Of a stretch of DNA of 64,000 nt, positions 15,785 to 26,200 are shown in pieces. The notes beneath the pieces were generated by a model. It was not told the origin of the DNA. It saw nothing but the letters and a program-made list of their open reading frames with translations, and ran no database searches. This stretch comes from an uncultured Draconibacterium sp. (GTDB lineage Bacteria; Bacteroidota; Bacteroidia; Bacteroidales; Prolixibacteraceae): contig NZ_OY781981.1 of the NCBI RefSeq assembly GCF_963677565.1, positions 2,219,001-2,283,000 of the forward strand. The letters are read 5' to 3'. The translations under genes and the position numbers were made by a program. Each line of letters begins with the position of its first letter. The stretch's first letter is position 1.

Positions 15785-16852
15785 ATGAAGAAGCACAATT
15801 TTTACGCAGGACCTTCAATTCTGCCCGAATTTACAAAGGAAAAAACTGCTGAAGCTGCCATGAATTTTGCGGGAACCGGACTTTCTGTAATGGAAGTTTC
15901 GCACCGTAGTAAAGAGTTTGTTGCTGTTATGGACGAGGCGGTTGCTTTGGTAAAAGAATTACTTAAAGTGCCGGAAGGATATTCGGTTCTTTTCTTGCAA
16001 GGTGGTGCCAGCACTCAGTTTTTAATGGCTCCATATAACTTAATGGATAAAAAAGCAGCATATTTAAATACAGGTGCATGGTCGAAAAAAGCCATCAAAG
16101 AAGCTAAATTCTTTGGCGAAGTTGTTGAAGTTGCTTCATCGGCCGACACCATTTATAACTACATCCCGAAAGGATACGAAGTACCATCGGATGTTAGCTA
16201 TTTCCATTATACATCAAATAATACTATTTACGGAACACAAATTCGTACACCGGATGTTGACGTTCCTTTGGTAGCAGATATGTCATCTGACATTTTCAGT
16301 CGCCCGATCGATGTGTCGAAGTACGACTTGATTTATGCCGGTGCGCAGAAAAACCTTGGACCATCAGGAGCTACTTTGGTAATTGTAAAAGATGCAGCAC
16401 TTGGAAAAGTAGAGCGTCCAATTCCGACCATGTTGGATTACACCACGCATATTAACGCCGGATCGATGTTTAACACACCATCAACACTTCCTGTTTTCGC
16501 CTGTTTACAAACCTTAATCTGGTTGAAAGAAAACGGTGGTGTAGAAGCAATGGAACAAAAGAACATTGAAAAAGCAAAAGTTCTTTACGATGAAATCGAT
16601 CGTAATAAATTATTCCAGTGTACCGTAACTGCCGAAGAAGATCGTTCGTTAATGAACGTAACTTTTGTGATGACTCCGGAGTATGCTGAATTGGAGAAAG
16701 AGTTTCTGGAATTCGCAACTGCAAAAGGAATGTTGGGAATAAAAGGACACCGCTCGGTTGGTGGTTTCAGGGCTTCAATTTACAATGCAATGCCTGTTGA
16801 AAGTATTCAGGCTTTGGTGGATGCCATGCAGGAGTTTGAAAAAATGAAGTAA
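15785..16852 (+). CDS. serC: Phosphoserine aminotransferase
   Basis: A 355-residue class V PLP aminotransferase converting 3-phosphohydroxypyruvate and glutamate into phosphoserine and 2-oxoglutarate. The start is taken at 15785 (MKKHNFYAGPSILP), since N-F-x-A-G-P-S is the standard SerC N-terminus. Other motifs are LFLQGGASTQF and IYAGAQKNLGPSG with the cofactor lysine Lys189. GHRSVGGFRASIYNAM near the end is also typical. Length is normal. It is followed by serA after a short terminator-like hairpin, giving the usual serCA order of Bacteroidota. Confidence 0.97.
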   Translation: MKKHNFYAGPSILPEFTKEKTAEAAMNFAGTGLSVMEVSHRSKEFVAVMDEAVALVKELLKVPEGYSVLFLQGGASTQFLMAPYNLMDKKAAYLNTGAWSKKAIKEAKFFGEVVEVASSADTIYNYIPKGYEVPSDVSYFHYTSNNTIYGTQIRTPDVDVPLVADMSSDIFSRPIDVSKYDLIYAGAQKNLGPSGATLVIVKDAALGKVERPIPTMLDYTTHINAGSMFNTPSTLPVFACLQTLIWLKENGGVEAMEQKNIEKAKVLYDEIDRNKLFQCTVTAEEDRSLMNVTFVMTPEYAELEKEFLEFATAKGMLGIKGHRSVGGFRASIYNAMPVESIQALVDAMQEFEKMK

Positions 16853-16870
16853 ACAAACAATAATCAAATG

Positions 16871-16900
16871 AAATGCAGGGCGAGAGTCCTGCATTTTTTT
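16871..16900 (+). terminator. Hairpin terminator between serC and serA
   Basis: AAATGCAGG (16871-16879) / CCTGCATTT (16888-16896), then Ts. Since serA follows only ~50 bases later, it may be partial, lowering serA relative to serC. Confidence 0.75.
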
Positions 16901-16948
16901 CACCTGCAGTTTTCAAGTTGCCGTGGGTGAACCTAAATTTTATGAGTG

Positions 16949-17875
16949 ATGAGAAAAATCTTAATAGCTACAGAAAAACCGTTTGCCCCGGTTGCTGTAA
17001 AAAAAATCAGGAAAATTTTTGAAAAAGCCGGTTACGAGCTTTTGTTGCTCGAAAAGTATGCCGACAAACAAGAACTGTTGGAAGCCATTGCCGATGTTGA
17101 CGCGGCAATAATTCGTAGCGATAAGTTTAATGAGGAAGTATTAAATGCCGGTAAGAAACTAAAAATCGTGGTGCGGGCAGGTGCCGGATACGACAATGTT
17201 GATCTTGATGCTGCTACAGCAAACAACATTGTGGTAATGAACACACCCGGACAAAACTCAAATGCCGTTGCTGAGTTGGCCATTGGTTTGGCAATAATGG
17301 GATTACGCGAAATGTATTCCGGAAAACCAGGTGGCGAAATGCGTGGCCGTACACTTGGATTACACGGTTTTGGTTACGTTGCCCGAAATGTTTTCCGTAT
17401 TGCACGGGCTATGGGAATGAAAGTTATCGTATACACGCGCTACAGCAAAGGTGCTGCCGCTGCAATAGGTTTAAAGGTTACCAAATCGTTAGAGGAACTT
17501 TACGAAAAAAGCGATATCGTATCTATTCATGTTCCCGCTCGTGGAGAACACATCAAATCGGTTAGTGCCGAAGTACTTTCGCATTTGCAGGATGGTAGTA
17601 TTTTAGTGAACACTGCCCGTAAAGAAGTGATTAACGAGCCCGACCTGGTAAAATGTATGGAAGAAAAACCGGGCATAAAATACATGTCGGATCTTACGCC
17701 TGACTGTGAAGCTGAGTTTGAGGAGAAGTTCCCCGGAAGATTTTTCTTCACACCTAAAAAAGCCGGGGCACAAACTGCCGAAGCCAATTTAAATGCCGGT
17801 TTGGCGGCAGCCCGGCAAATTGTCGATTTCTTTGAAAACGGAGATACAACGCACCAGGTGAATAAGGAAAAATAG
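16949..17875 (+). CDS. serA: D-3-phosphoglycerate dehydrogenase, Lys-type (type IIIK)
   Basis: A 308-residue NAD-dependent dehydrogenase that starts serine synthesis. The ATG at 16949 directly follows an in-frame GTG. The Rossmann motif is LGLHGFGYVARNVF. The substrate Arg is in ILVNTARKEVI. Where most D-2-hydroxyacid dehydrogenases read TPHxGA with the catalytic His, this protein reads TPKKAGAQTAEAN, placing Lys near residue 270. This matches the Lys-type group reported for Entamoeba and Bacteroidales enzymes (from memory). There is no C-terminal ACT domain, so serine feedback of the classical kind is not expected. It follows serC; a four-helix-bundle gene separates it from the DUF1015 gene. 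Confidence 0.93.
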   Translation: MRKILIATEKPFAPVAVKKIRKIFEKAGYELLLLEKYADKQELLEAIADVDAAIIRSDKFNEEVLNAGKKLKIVVRAGAGYDNVDLDAATANNIVVMNTPGQNSNAVAELAIGLAIMGLREMYSGKPGGEMRGRTLGLHGFGYVARNVFRIARAMGMKVIVYTRYSKGAAAAIGLKVTKSLEELYEKSDIVSIHVPARGEHIKSVSAEVLSHLQDGSILVNTARKEVINEPDLVKCMEEKPGIKYMSDLTPDCEAEFEEKFPGRFFFTPKKAGAQTAEANLNAGLAAARQIVDFFENGDTTHQVNKEK

Positions 17876-17977
17876 TTAGTGAGTAATTTGGTGAATGAGT
17901 GATTGAGGAGAAAAAGTTGGTTGGTAAAAGTGCTTCGTATTTTGTAACTTTTACGATCATTCTAAAATTCAATCATT

Positions 17978-18364
17978 ATGAAAAATTATCCTCATTCCAA
18001 TTTCTTCGATTTCGAATCGTTGGAGTTGTACAAAAAATCACTCGATTTCACTGATTTTGTTTACGATTTAATAATCCGGTTTCCTAAAGAAGAACGGTTT
18101 GAATTGGGAAGTCAATTGAACCGGGCAGCTACATCTGTTTCTCTGAATATTGCAGAAGGATATGGAGAAAGTATTCCATTGTCTTTAAGATATTTGCGCA
18201 TAGTACGTGGCTCAATTCGCGAATGTTTAGCTTGTTCAACAATTGCCTTTAGACGAAATTACATTGATGAGCAAAACTATATGGAGTCAAGAACTTATCT
18301 TACGGAATTATCAAAATTAGCAGCCGGATACAAGAAATTTTTAAATAGGAAACTGAATAAATAA
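17978..18364 (+). CDS. Four-helix-bundle protein (23S rRNA intervening-sequence family)
   Basis: A 128-residue all-helical protein with the family signature ELGSQLNRAATSVSLNIAEGYGE. Related proteins were first found encoded in 23S rRNA intervening sequences but are common as single genes in Bacteroidota. The function is unknown; the fold suggests an oligomer that may bind nucleic acid. It sits between serA and a DUF1015 gene, which I expect to be neighbours in relatives (from memory), so it may be an insertion. Both flanks carry TGAGTAATT/ATTACTCA-like sequence in opposite orientation. Confidence 0.88.
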   Translation: MKNYPHSNFFDFESLELYKKSLDFTDFVYDLIIRFPKEERFELGSQLNRAATSVSLNIAEGYGESIPLSLRYLRIVRGSIRECLACSTIAFRRNYIDEQNYMESRTYLTELSKLAAGYKKFLNRKLNK

Positions 18365-18456
18365 CTACTTTTGTCTCAAAATCTGTGTTAGGGTAACCAA
18401 GTGCAGCTTACGCATTTACTCAATTACTCAGTAACACATTAACTGAAGAAATTAAC

Positions 18457-19707
18457 ATGGCGATAATCAAACCATTCAAAGGACTTCGTCCGCAAAAAGA
18501 AATTGTTGAAGAACTGGCTTGTCTTCCTTATGATGTAATGAATTCGGAAGAAGCAGCTGTTATGGCTGAAGGAAAAGAGAAATCGTTGCTTCGTATTACA
18601 AAAGCCGAAATTGAATGCCCGGGAGTGGAAGATATTCACTCGGAAACGGTGTACAACAAAGCCGTTGAAAACTTTAAAGCTTTTCAGGATAAAGGTTGGC
18701 TGCAAAGCGATGCTGATGCCAAATATTATATCTACGCACAAACTATGAACGGCCTTACCCAGTACGGAATTGTTGGTGCCGCTGCTTGTGCCGATTACGA
18801 AAACGGCATTATTAAAAAGCACGAACTTACCCGTCCGGAAAAAGAGGAAGACCGTATGGTTTTAACGCGTTATCTGAATGCCAACATCGAGCCGGTATTT
18901 TTTGCATACAAGGCAGTTGATGAAATCGATGCCATTGTTGAGAGCATTGTAAAAAGTAAAGCTGCCGATTACGATTTTACTGCTGAAGACGGATTTGGTC
19001 ACCATTTCTGGACCATCGACGATGCAGAAACAAATGCCAAACTGGAGCAGCTTTTTGAAGAAAAAGTACCTTTTACATACGTGGCCGACGGTCATCACCG
19101 AACTGCAGCCGCAGCGCGTATTGGTGCTGAGAAAACGTCGCAGAATCCAAATCATAAAGGCGATGAAGAGTACAACTATTTTATGGCTGTACACTTCCCT
19201 GATAACCAATTGCAGATTATCGACTATAACCGTGTGGTAACTGATTTGAATGGCTTATCGGAAATCGATTTTCTGGCAGAGCTTTCGAAAGGATTCGATG
19301 TAGAAAATATGGGAGCCGACATTTTTAAACCATCGGCATTGCACGAGTTTAGCCTTTACATGGCCGGAAGCTGGTATAAACTTACTGCCAAAGAAGGAAC
19401 TTACGATGATTCAGACCCGATTGGGATTCTGGATGTAACCATCCTTTCCAACCAGGTGCTCGATCCGATTTTGGATATCAAAGATTTGCGTACTTCGAAA
19501 CGTATCGACTTTGTAGGAGGAATACGTGGCTTGGAAGAGTTGAAACGCCGCGTGGACTCGGGTGAAATGAAAGCAGCTTTTGCTTTGTACCCTGTTTCAA
19601 TGCAGCAATTAATAAACATTGCCGACAGCGGAAATATTATGCCGCCAAAAACCACCTGGTTCGAGCCAAAATTGCGTTCGGGTTTGGTGATTCATAAATT
19701 AGATTAA
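18457..19707 (+). CDS. DUF1015 family protein
   Basis: A 416-residue cytoplasmic protein matching DUF1015. The N-terminus IIKPFKGLRPQKEIVEELACLPYDVM and the central YVADGHHRTAAAARIG are its typical stretches; the DGHHR segment resembles ParB/Srx-type phosphotransfer folds. The biochemical role is unknown to me. In Bacteroidota it is commonly found with serC and serA, suggesting a link to serine metabolism. The length is normal and no signal peptide is seen. Confidence 0.9.
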   Translation: MAIIKPFKGLRPQKEIVEELACLPYDVMNSEEAAVMAEGKEKSLLRITKAEIECPGVEDIHSETVYNKAVENFKAFQDKGWLQSDADAKYYIYAQTMNGLTQYGIVGAAACADYENGIIKKHELTRPEKEEDRMVLTRYLNANIEPVFFAYKAVDEIDAIVESIVKSKAADYDFTAEDGFGHHFWTIDDAETNAKLEQLFEEKVPFTYVADGHHRTAAAARIGAEKTSQNPNHKGDEEYNYFMAVHFPDNQLQIIDYNRVVTDLNGLSEIDFLAELSKGFDVENMGADIFKPSALHEFSLYMAGSWYKLTAKEGTYDDSDPIGILDVTILSNQVLDPILDIKDLRTSKRIDFVGGIRGLEELKRRVDSGEMKAAFALYPVSMQQLINIADSGNIMPPKTTWFEPKLRSGLVIHKLD

Positions 19708-19720
19708 ACATTAAAAGTCA

Positions 19721-19753
19721 AAGGATGTCATCTTTCAAAAAGATGACATCCTT
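19721..19753. repeat. Perfect 14-bp inverted repeat without a T run
   Basis: AAGGATGTCATCTT (19721-19734) / AAGATGACATCCTT (19740-19753), loop TCAAA, 14 bases after the DUF1015 stop. It lacks the T run of an intrinsic terminator; it could still end or stabilise the transcript. A poor T stretch lies ~50 bases further on. Confidence 0.6.
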
Positions 19754-19880
19754 ACAGCATGACTAAAAAATAGTATATCCCGGTTTGTCAGTTGACGGAT
19801 CGGGATTTTTTTATGTCAGTCATTCTTCAAACACCAAAATTTCCCTAACTTCAAAAGCTACTAATTATAAACTTGTACTT

Positions 19881-20055
19881 CGTTAAAGGTTGTTTAACCC
19901 CGTCCTTTAGGGCGGGGAATAATGTAGACAGAACCTAAAGGATTTATAAAGAATTTCGTACTTTGGGAGTTACAAAGTTCTTTATAAATCCGGATTTGTC
20001 GGACAGCATTATAGTCTCCGCCCTAAAGGACGGAGTTAGTTAGACGCCTTTGACG
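19881..20055. mobile_element. Nested palindromic element, MITE- or IS200/IS605-end-like
   Basis: The 175-base stretch folds back on itself at three levels. The outer arms run from CGTTAAAGG (19881) to CCTTTGACG (ending 20055). Each arm contains its own small palindrome: CCCCGTCCTTTAGGGCGGGG (19898-19917) and CTCCGCCCTAAAGGACGGAG (20016-20035). Inside, GGATTTATAAAGAA (19940-19953) pairs with TTCTTTATAAATCC (19978-19991), and CTTTG / CAAAG close the tip. It has no coding capacity. Hairpins of this type occur at ends of IS200/IS605 elements (from memory), so a non-autonomous element is likely. It ends 22 bases before the next start codon. Confidence 0.6.
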
Positions 20056-20077
20056 GGACTGAAAGAAAATAACAGCA

Positions 20078-23053
20078 ATGGACATCGACAACATATCTCT
20101 TTCCACCATATACAAAAAGCGAAAAAACGACCGCGATATTTTCCAGGAACTAATGCCTACCAAGGTAAAAGAGGTACTCTTGGTGGCTACGCTTTACGAC
20201 TCGTATTCCATTGTTCGCGAGGGCCAGTTCAGCGATAAAATCTTTGGCGAATACCTGCAGCTGAATCTTTATGCGGCACCTCGTTTTACCAGTGTGCACA
20301 CCAAAGAAGAGGCTTTGTTGATATTGCAGCATCGCGATTTCGACCTGATTATTGTAATGGCAGGTATGGACAAACACACGCCGGTTGAAACCGCTCGTGC
20401 CATCCGAAAGGTGCGTCCAAAAGTACCTTTGTTGCTGTTAGTAAATAACAATGCCGACTTGCGTTTCTTTCAAACCGAGCGCAGGAAACTCGATTTTCTC
20501 GACCGCATTTTTGTGTGGAACGGCAACTCCAATGTTTTTATGGCCATGATAAAATACATCGAGGACAAAAGCAATGTGGCGCGCGATACACAAAATGGTA
20601 GTGTGCGTATTATCCTGCTGGTGGAAGACAGTATTCAGTATTATTCGCGGTATTTGCCAATGTTGTTCACCACGGTAATGACACAAACACAGGTGCTGGT
20701 AAACGAAGATGCCAAAGACGAATTGCACAAAATTTTACGAATGCGGGCACGGCCAAAAGTTATCCTGGTTGATAATTACGAGGAAGCCGTAAAATTTATA
20801 AATAGTTACCGGCGTTACATGCTTTGTGTAATTTCCGACGTAAAATTTGAGAAAAATGGAGTGGAAGACGAAGATGCAGGTATTGAGTTGCTGAAGTTTA
20901 CACAAACCACCCGAAAATTTCCGATTCCGCTCTTGTTACAATCGCACGACATTTCAAATGCTCAGCGGGCAAAAGAGGTGGGAGCCGATTTTATCAATAA
21001 GAATTCCGAGAGTTTGTCGATGGATATTTTTAATTTCCTGTATCGCCGCCTTGGATTTGGGAATTTTGTATTTAAAGGATTGGATGGTCTGCCTATTACA
21101 CAGGCCCGCAACCTGGTTGAGTTTCAGGAAAAGTTTAGGGAAATACCCGAAGGATCGCTGGAATACCATGGTCACCGGAATTCGTTTTCAACCTGGTTAA
21201 TGGCGCGTGGCGAGATCAATCTGGCAGAATTGCTGATGCCTATTCAGCTATCCGATTTTGATACGCCGGAAGAGTTGCGTCAGTTTTGTCTCGATAGTTT
21301 TAAAAGAGTGCGATTTGAACGTTTACGCGGAACCATTGTAAATTTCGACCCGGAGTTTGTTTCTTCCAACCGGTTTATTGTGCGTATTGCCAAAGGATCG
21401 CTCGGAGGAAAGGGGAGAGGAATTGCTTTTATCTGCAATTTTATCGAGAACATTGACTTCTCAAAACTCATTCCCGAAATGAACATCCGCATTCCGTCAA
21501 CATCTGTAATTGGTGCGCTGGAGTTCGATAAATTTGTGGAAACGAACAACCTGTACGACGATATTTATTCGCTGAATGATTATGAAGTTATTCGGAAACA
21601 TTTCCTTGAGTCGGAGTTTGATGATAAGATCAGAAGCCGATTGATCGAGTACCTGAAACGTATTAACAGGCCGCTTGCTGTCCGCTCTTCGGGGTTGTTC
21701 GAAGATTCCTTGCTTCAACCCTTCTCCGGCGTGTATGCAACCTATCTCATTCCAAATAATCACCCCGATTTAATGGTGCGTTACCAGCAATTGGAGACCG
21801 CAATTAAACTGGTGTACTCCAGTATTTTTACCGAATCGGCACAGGCTTATTTCGATGCGGTGAACTACAAAATTGAGGAAGAAAAAATGGCCGTGGTTAT
21901 TCAGGAAGTGATTGGCCACGAGTACAACGACAAATATTATCCTACACTTTCGGGGGTAGCGCAATCGTACAATTATTATCCTATTGCCTACATGGAGCCC
22001 GACGATGGTTTTTCGGTAGCTGCCGTAGGACTTGGAATGTATGTAGTTGGCGGCGAAAATGCCTTTCGCTTTTGCCCCAAATACCCAACTATAAATGCAG
22101 CGGCCTTAAAAGACCTGTTGCGCGACACGCAGAAAAAGTTTTATGCCATCGATTTATCGAAACCCGATTTTGATTTGATACGCGATGGTGAAGATGCAGC
22201 CATTAAAAAATACCGCATAAAAGAAGCGGAAAAAGATGGAACGCTGGAACATTCGGCATCAACCTATTATATCGAGAACGACGATTTAATACCCGGAATA
22301 CAGGGACCGGGGCCAAAAGTGATTGATTTTGCCAATATCTTAAAATACAATCATCTGCCGCTGGCCGACACATTGCAACTGCTGTTGAAATTGTTTAAAG
22401 AAGCTATGGGGTCGCCGGTTGAGATTGAATACTCCATTGATTTGGAACCAGCTGAAAACGGCAAACCTACCCTTTATCTTCTGCAGATAAAACCACTGAT
22501 TCGTACCGAAGAGCAAGTGGAAGTAGATATTGAAATGGTGGATGAGGATAAAGTATTTATGTATGCCGAACACGGTATGGGCAACGGCAAAATAGAGGAT
22601 ATCCGCGATGTGGTTTATGTCGATCCTGATAAATTCGATAAACTGAAGACCAAACAAATGGCGCAGGAAATCAGCCAACTGAATGACTGGTTTGATGAGC
22701 AGGGCCGCGAGTACATTCTTATTGGCCCGGGGCGCTGGGGATCGCGCGATCCGTTTACCGGAATTCCGGTGTTATGGGCGCACATTTCAAAAGCTAAGAT
22801 TATTGTAGAAATGGGTTTGCCCGATTTTCCGCTCGATGCCTCGTTAGGATCGCACTTTTTCCACAACGTAACATCAATGAACGTGGGCTATTTTTCGGTG
22901 CCGCATAACTCACGGAAAACACGTTTGAAAATGGAGGCCCTGCAACAGCAGGAAGTATTGCGCGAAACCGAATTTATTAAACATGTGCAGTTTAATAAAC
23001 CACTTACTGTTTTAATGAATGGAAGAGACCGGCGGGCGTTGATACATTGTTAA
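20078..23053 (+). CDS. Two receiver-like domains fused to a PPDK_N (PEP/pyruvate-binding ATP-grasp) domain
   Basis: A 991-residue cytoplasmic protein. Residues ~28-145 form a receiver-like fold whose acceptor position reads VMAGMDK rather than an LxDxxMP type, so it is probably not phosphorylated. Residues ~177-330 form a second one (ILLVEDSIQYYSR, then VISDVKF). From ~430 the PPDK_N ATP-grasp follows, with SLGGKGRGIAF (~440), RPLAVRSSGLFEDS (~531) and LYLLQIKPL (~800). Both the TSHAA phosphohistidine domain and the PEP TIM barrel of true PPDK/PEP synthase are absent, so it cannot complete that reaction alone. It may phosphorylate another carrier or a protein. Related proteins in Bacteroidota are annotated only as PEP/pyruvate-binding. 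Confidence 0.85.
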   Translation: MDIDNISLSTIYKKRKNDRDIFQELMPTKVKEVLLVATLYDSYSIVREGQFSDKIFGEYLQLNLYAAPRFTSVHTKEEALLILQHRDFDLIIVMAGMDKHTPVETARAIRKVRPKVPLLLLVNNNADLRFFQTERRKLDFLDRIFVWNGNSNVFMAMIKYIEDKSNVARDTQNGSVRIILLVEDSIQYYSRYLPMLFTTVMTQTQVLVNEDAKDELHKILRMRARPKVILVDNYEEAVKFINSYRRYMLCVISDVKFEKNGVEDEDAGIELLKFTQTTRKFPIPLLLQSHDISNAQRAKEVGADFINKNSESLSMDIFNFLYRRLGFGNFVFKGLDGLPITQARNLVEFQEKFREIPEGSLEYHGHRNSFSTWLMARGEINLAELLMPIQLSDFDTPEELRQFCLDSFKRVRFERLRGTIVNFDPEFVSSNRFIVRIAKGSLGGKGRGIAFICNFIENIDFSKLIPEMNIRIPSTSVIGALEFDKFVETNNLYDDIYSLNDYEVIRKHFLESEFDDKIRSRLIEYLKRINRPLAVRSSGLFEDSLLQPFSGVYATYLIPNNHPDLMVRYQQLETAIKLVYSSIFTESAQAYFDAVNYKIEEEKMAVVIQEVIGHEYNDKYYPTLSGVAQSYNYYPIAYMEPDDGFSVAAVGLGMYVVGGENAFRFCPKYPTINAAALKDLLRDTQKKFYAIDLSKPDFDLIRDGEDAAIKKYRIKEAEKDGTLEHSASTYYIENDDLIPGIQGPGPKVIDFANILKYNHLPLADTLQLLLKLFKEAMGSPVEIEYSIDLEPAENGKPTLYLLQIKPLIRTEEQVEVDIEMVDEDKVFMYAEHGMGNGKIEDIRDVVYVDPDKFDKLKTKQMAQEISQLNDWFDEQGREYILIGPGRWGSRDPFTGIPVLWAHISKAKIIVEMGLPDFPLDASLGSHFFHNVTSMNVGYFSVPHNSRKTRLKMEALQQQEVLRETEFIKHVQFNKPLTVLMNGRDRRALIHC

Positions 23054-23225
23054 TGCGTGTGTTTGCAGCGTTGGTAATTTCGAAGCACATAACTGTTAAA
23101 CAGCTACAAAATTGAGTAACTGAAACACTCTTGCTATTCATAAAATTTGGCCAATCATTTACATACGATGTAATGGCCATTTGATTTGTATTCTGTTGTT
23201 TAAGCAGATGACGATTTTGTAATTG

Positions 23226-26200
23226 TCACCCAAAATATTTGTGTAATAAGTTCTCTAATTTTGTTTTGTCAATTGGTTTTGAAATGTAATCGTTACAACC
23301 TGCGGCAATCGATTTTTCCCTGTCGCTATCAAGCGCAAAAGCTGTTTGTGCAATTATGATTACATCGTTGTTAAATTCTCTTATCTGTTGCGTTGCTTCG
23401 TATCCATTCATTCCTGGCATTTGGATATCCATTAGTATTAAATCAATGTCAGGATTGCTTCGGCAAAGCTCAACAGTTTTATTGCCTGTTTCCACTTCAA
23501 GAATTTCTCTGCAAAAATCATGTACAAGGAGTGAAAGATATTGTCTGGACATTTGATCGTCTTCGGCAATAATTATTTTTAATCCTTTTGTTTTTGCATT
23601 TTTGTTCCCCGATGCAACAGTATTTATGTGAGTTGGTTTTTCTTGAGTTTTATTTGTTACAGGTAAAGTAAAATAAAATGTAGAGCCTTTTCCTTCTTCA
23701 CTTTTCACCCAAATTTTTCCCCCCAGCATTTCAACATACGATTTGGCAATTGCCAACCCCAACCCAGAGCCTTCAAATACTTTTTTATCCTCAATATCGG
23801 CCTGTTCAAACCGGTTGAATATAGCTACTTGCCTGTGTTTTGGAACTCCAATGCCGGTATCACTTATGTAAAATTCAATATCTGTTTTTTTCAATTGGCA
23901 ACCGATTGAAATCGTTCCTTCCGGTGTGTATTTAATGGCATTTTTAATCAGGTTTGTAAGAATGGAATCCAGTTTATTCTGGTCGGTGAATAAGTTTTTC
24001 CTTTCTACCGGAAGTAATTTTTCCAAAATAATTTTCAGTCCTTTGCTATTTGCTTCCGGGGTAAAAAATTGAACTAAATCTTCAACCCGATTATTAAAAT
24101 CAATATTTTCATACCTGTGCTCAACCAGTCGGGCTTCAATTCTTGAAATTTCAATAATATCATTAACGGTATTCAGCATACGCTGCCCACTTTTATGAAC
24201 TATGTTAATATAGCTTTCCTTCTCCTCACTATTTAAATCCGGGTCGAGCAGAAGGTTGGTAAATCCAAGAATCCCGTTCATGGGAGTACGAATTTCATGG
24301 CTCATATTGGTCAGGAACGCAGATTTTAAGCGGTCACTTTCTTCTGCTTTTTCTTTGGCTTGTATTAATTCCAGTTCAGCAAGCTTTCTTTCAGTAATAT
24401 CCTGGTTTACACCATATGTTTTTATGATTTTGCCATTTTCATCTTTTACAATAAAAAACCATACACCTATATAACCGTAATTACCATTTTTATAGGCAAT
24501 CCGGTGTTCAACATAATGCGAACGACTCGAATCTAGTGTTTCAACAGACTTTATTATTACTTCAGTAACCTTTAAAACATCTTCGGGATGAACAAAATGT
24601 TTTGCATAATTTTCCAGGCTCATTTGATATCCACCCATTTCACCGGCAGTGGTTTGGAAAATTTTGTAAAAACTATCGGTAAAAGTAAATGTTTCCGTTT
24701 CAATGTTAAGTTCCCAATTCCCTAATTTTGCAATTTCGTTTGCCTCTAAAAGTTTTCTTTCATTCTCCTCGGCTTTTTCTTTTGCTGCAATAAGGTCATT
24801 TTCAATTCTTTTGCGTTCGGTTATATCGGTTGTGAGGCATTGTAGGTACAATTCATCTTTATAATAGAATTTTTTTAATGAAACTTCATTGTGAAACAAT
24901 TCTTTATTTTTTCGCATCGCAACCCATTCGAAAGTATGAAATCCTTTTTCCATGGCAATTTGGTTATGCCTGATTGCTTCATCAAAAGATCTTGTTTTGT
25001 TTGGCTGAAACTCGGGTGAAAAATATGTTGGCGGTCTCCCGATAATTTCATTTTTGTTTTCAATGCCGTATATTTCGAGTGCCGCTTTGTTACATTCAAT
25101 ACAAACACCATCTTTTATTATTAAATAAGCTATGGATAGCGATTCATAGAGGTTTTTGAATTTTTCTTCGTTTTCTTCCACCTTTTCTTTGGCTTTTCGT
25201 AATTCGAGTTCGGCATTTTTGCGTTCTGTAATATTTCTTCCAATGCCTAATACGCCAACTAATTCACCGTTCCTGTAAAAAGGAGTTTTAATGGTTTCAA
25301 CATATGCTGAATATTTGTTGTTTTCAAATATTTTATGTTCTTCATTGAGCATTGATTTTCCGGCTGCAACAGCCTCCATATCTTTTTTACGGAAAAAATC
25401 AGCTAAATCAGCCTCCATTAAATCATAATCGGTTTTACCAATTATTTTATGTTCGGGTAAATCGATAAATTCTTCAAAGCGTTTATTGCACGTTAGGTAA
25501 ACTCCGTTTACATCTTTAAGCCAAACCAAATCGGGCAAGGTATTTATCAGAGTGCTGAGAAATAATTCATTTTCAGCCGAAAGCTCTTTTGCAGCAATAA
25601 GTTCAGCTTCATTTTTTTTACGTTCAGAGATGTCGGCAACCAGGCATTGTATATACATCTCGTTTTTGCGATAGAAAGTTTTCAACGAAACTTCGGAATA
25701 AAACTCCTCATTGTTTTTTCGCTTCGTAATCCATTCAAAAGTATGTACCCCCTTTTCAATGGCTGTTTGAATGTGCCGTTTCGCCTCTTCCGAAGATCTT
25801 TTATGATTCGGCTGAAATTCGGGAGAAAAATCGGGAGGTATTTTTCCAATTATTTCGTCTTTGCTGTCGATTCCGTATATGGGTAAGGTGGCTTCATTGC
25901 ATTCGATGCAAACGCCATCTTTTAGTATTAAAAAGGAAATGGAAAGCGATTCATAAAGGTTTCTGAATTTTTCTTCGCTCTCTTCAACCTTTTCCAATGC
26001 CTTCAATAATTCGGTTTCTGCATTTTTTCGATCTGTAATGTCGTAAATATCGGCAAGAAGACAATTCTGGTTTTGAAGTTGAATCAATTGCCCGGATATC
26101 AGGCCAACAAAAGTTTCACCACCTTTTTTTCTGAACAATGACTCAAACCCTAGAACTTTTTTGTCACGCCCCAGGGTTTTAAAAAACTTTTCCCTATCTG

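Noticed and set aside
19723..19753. Intrinsic terminator after the DUF1015 gene
   Set aside because: The stem is perfect but no T run follows; listed as an inverted repeat instead.
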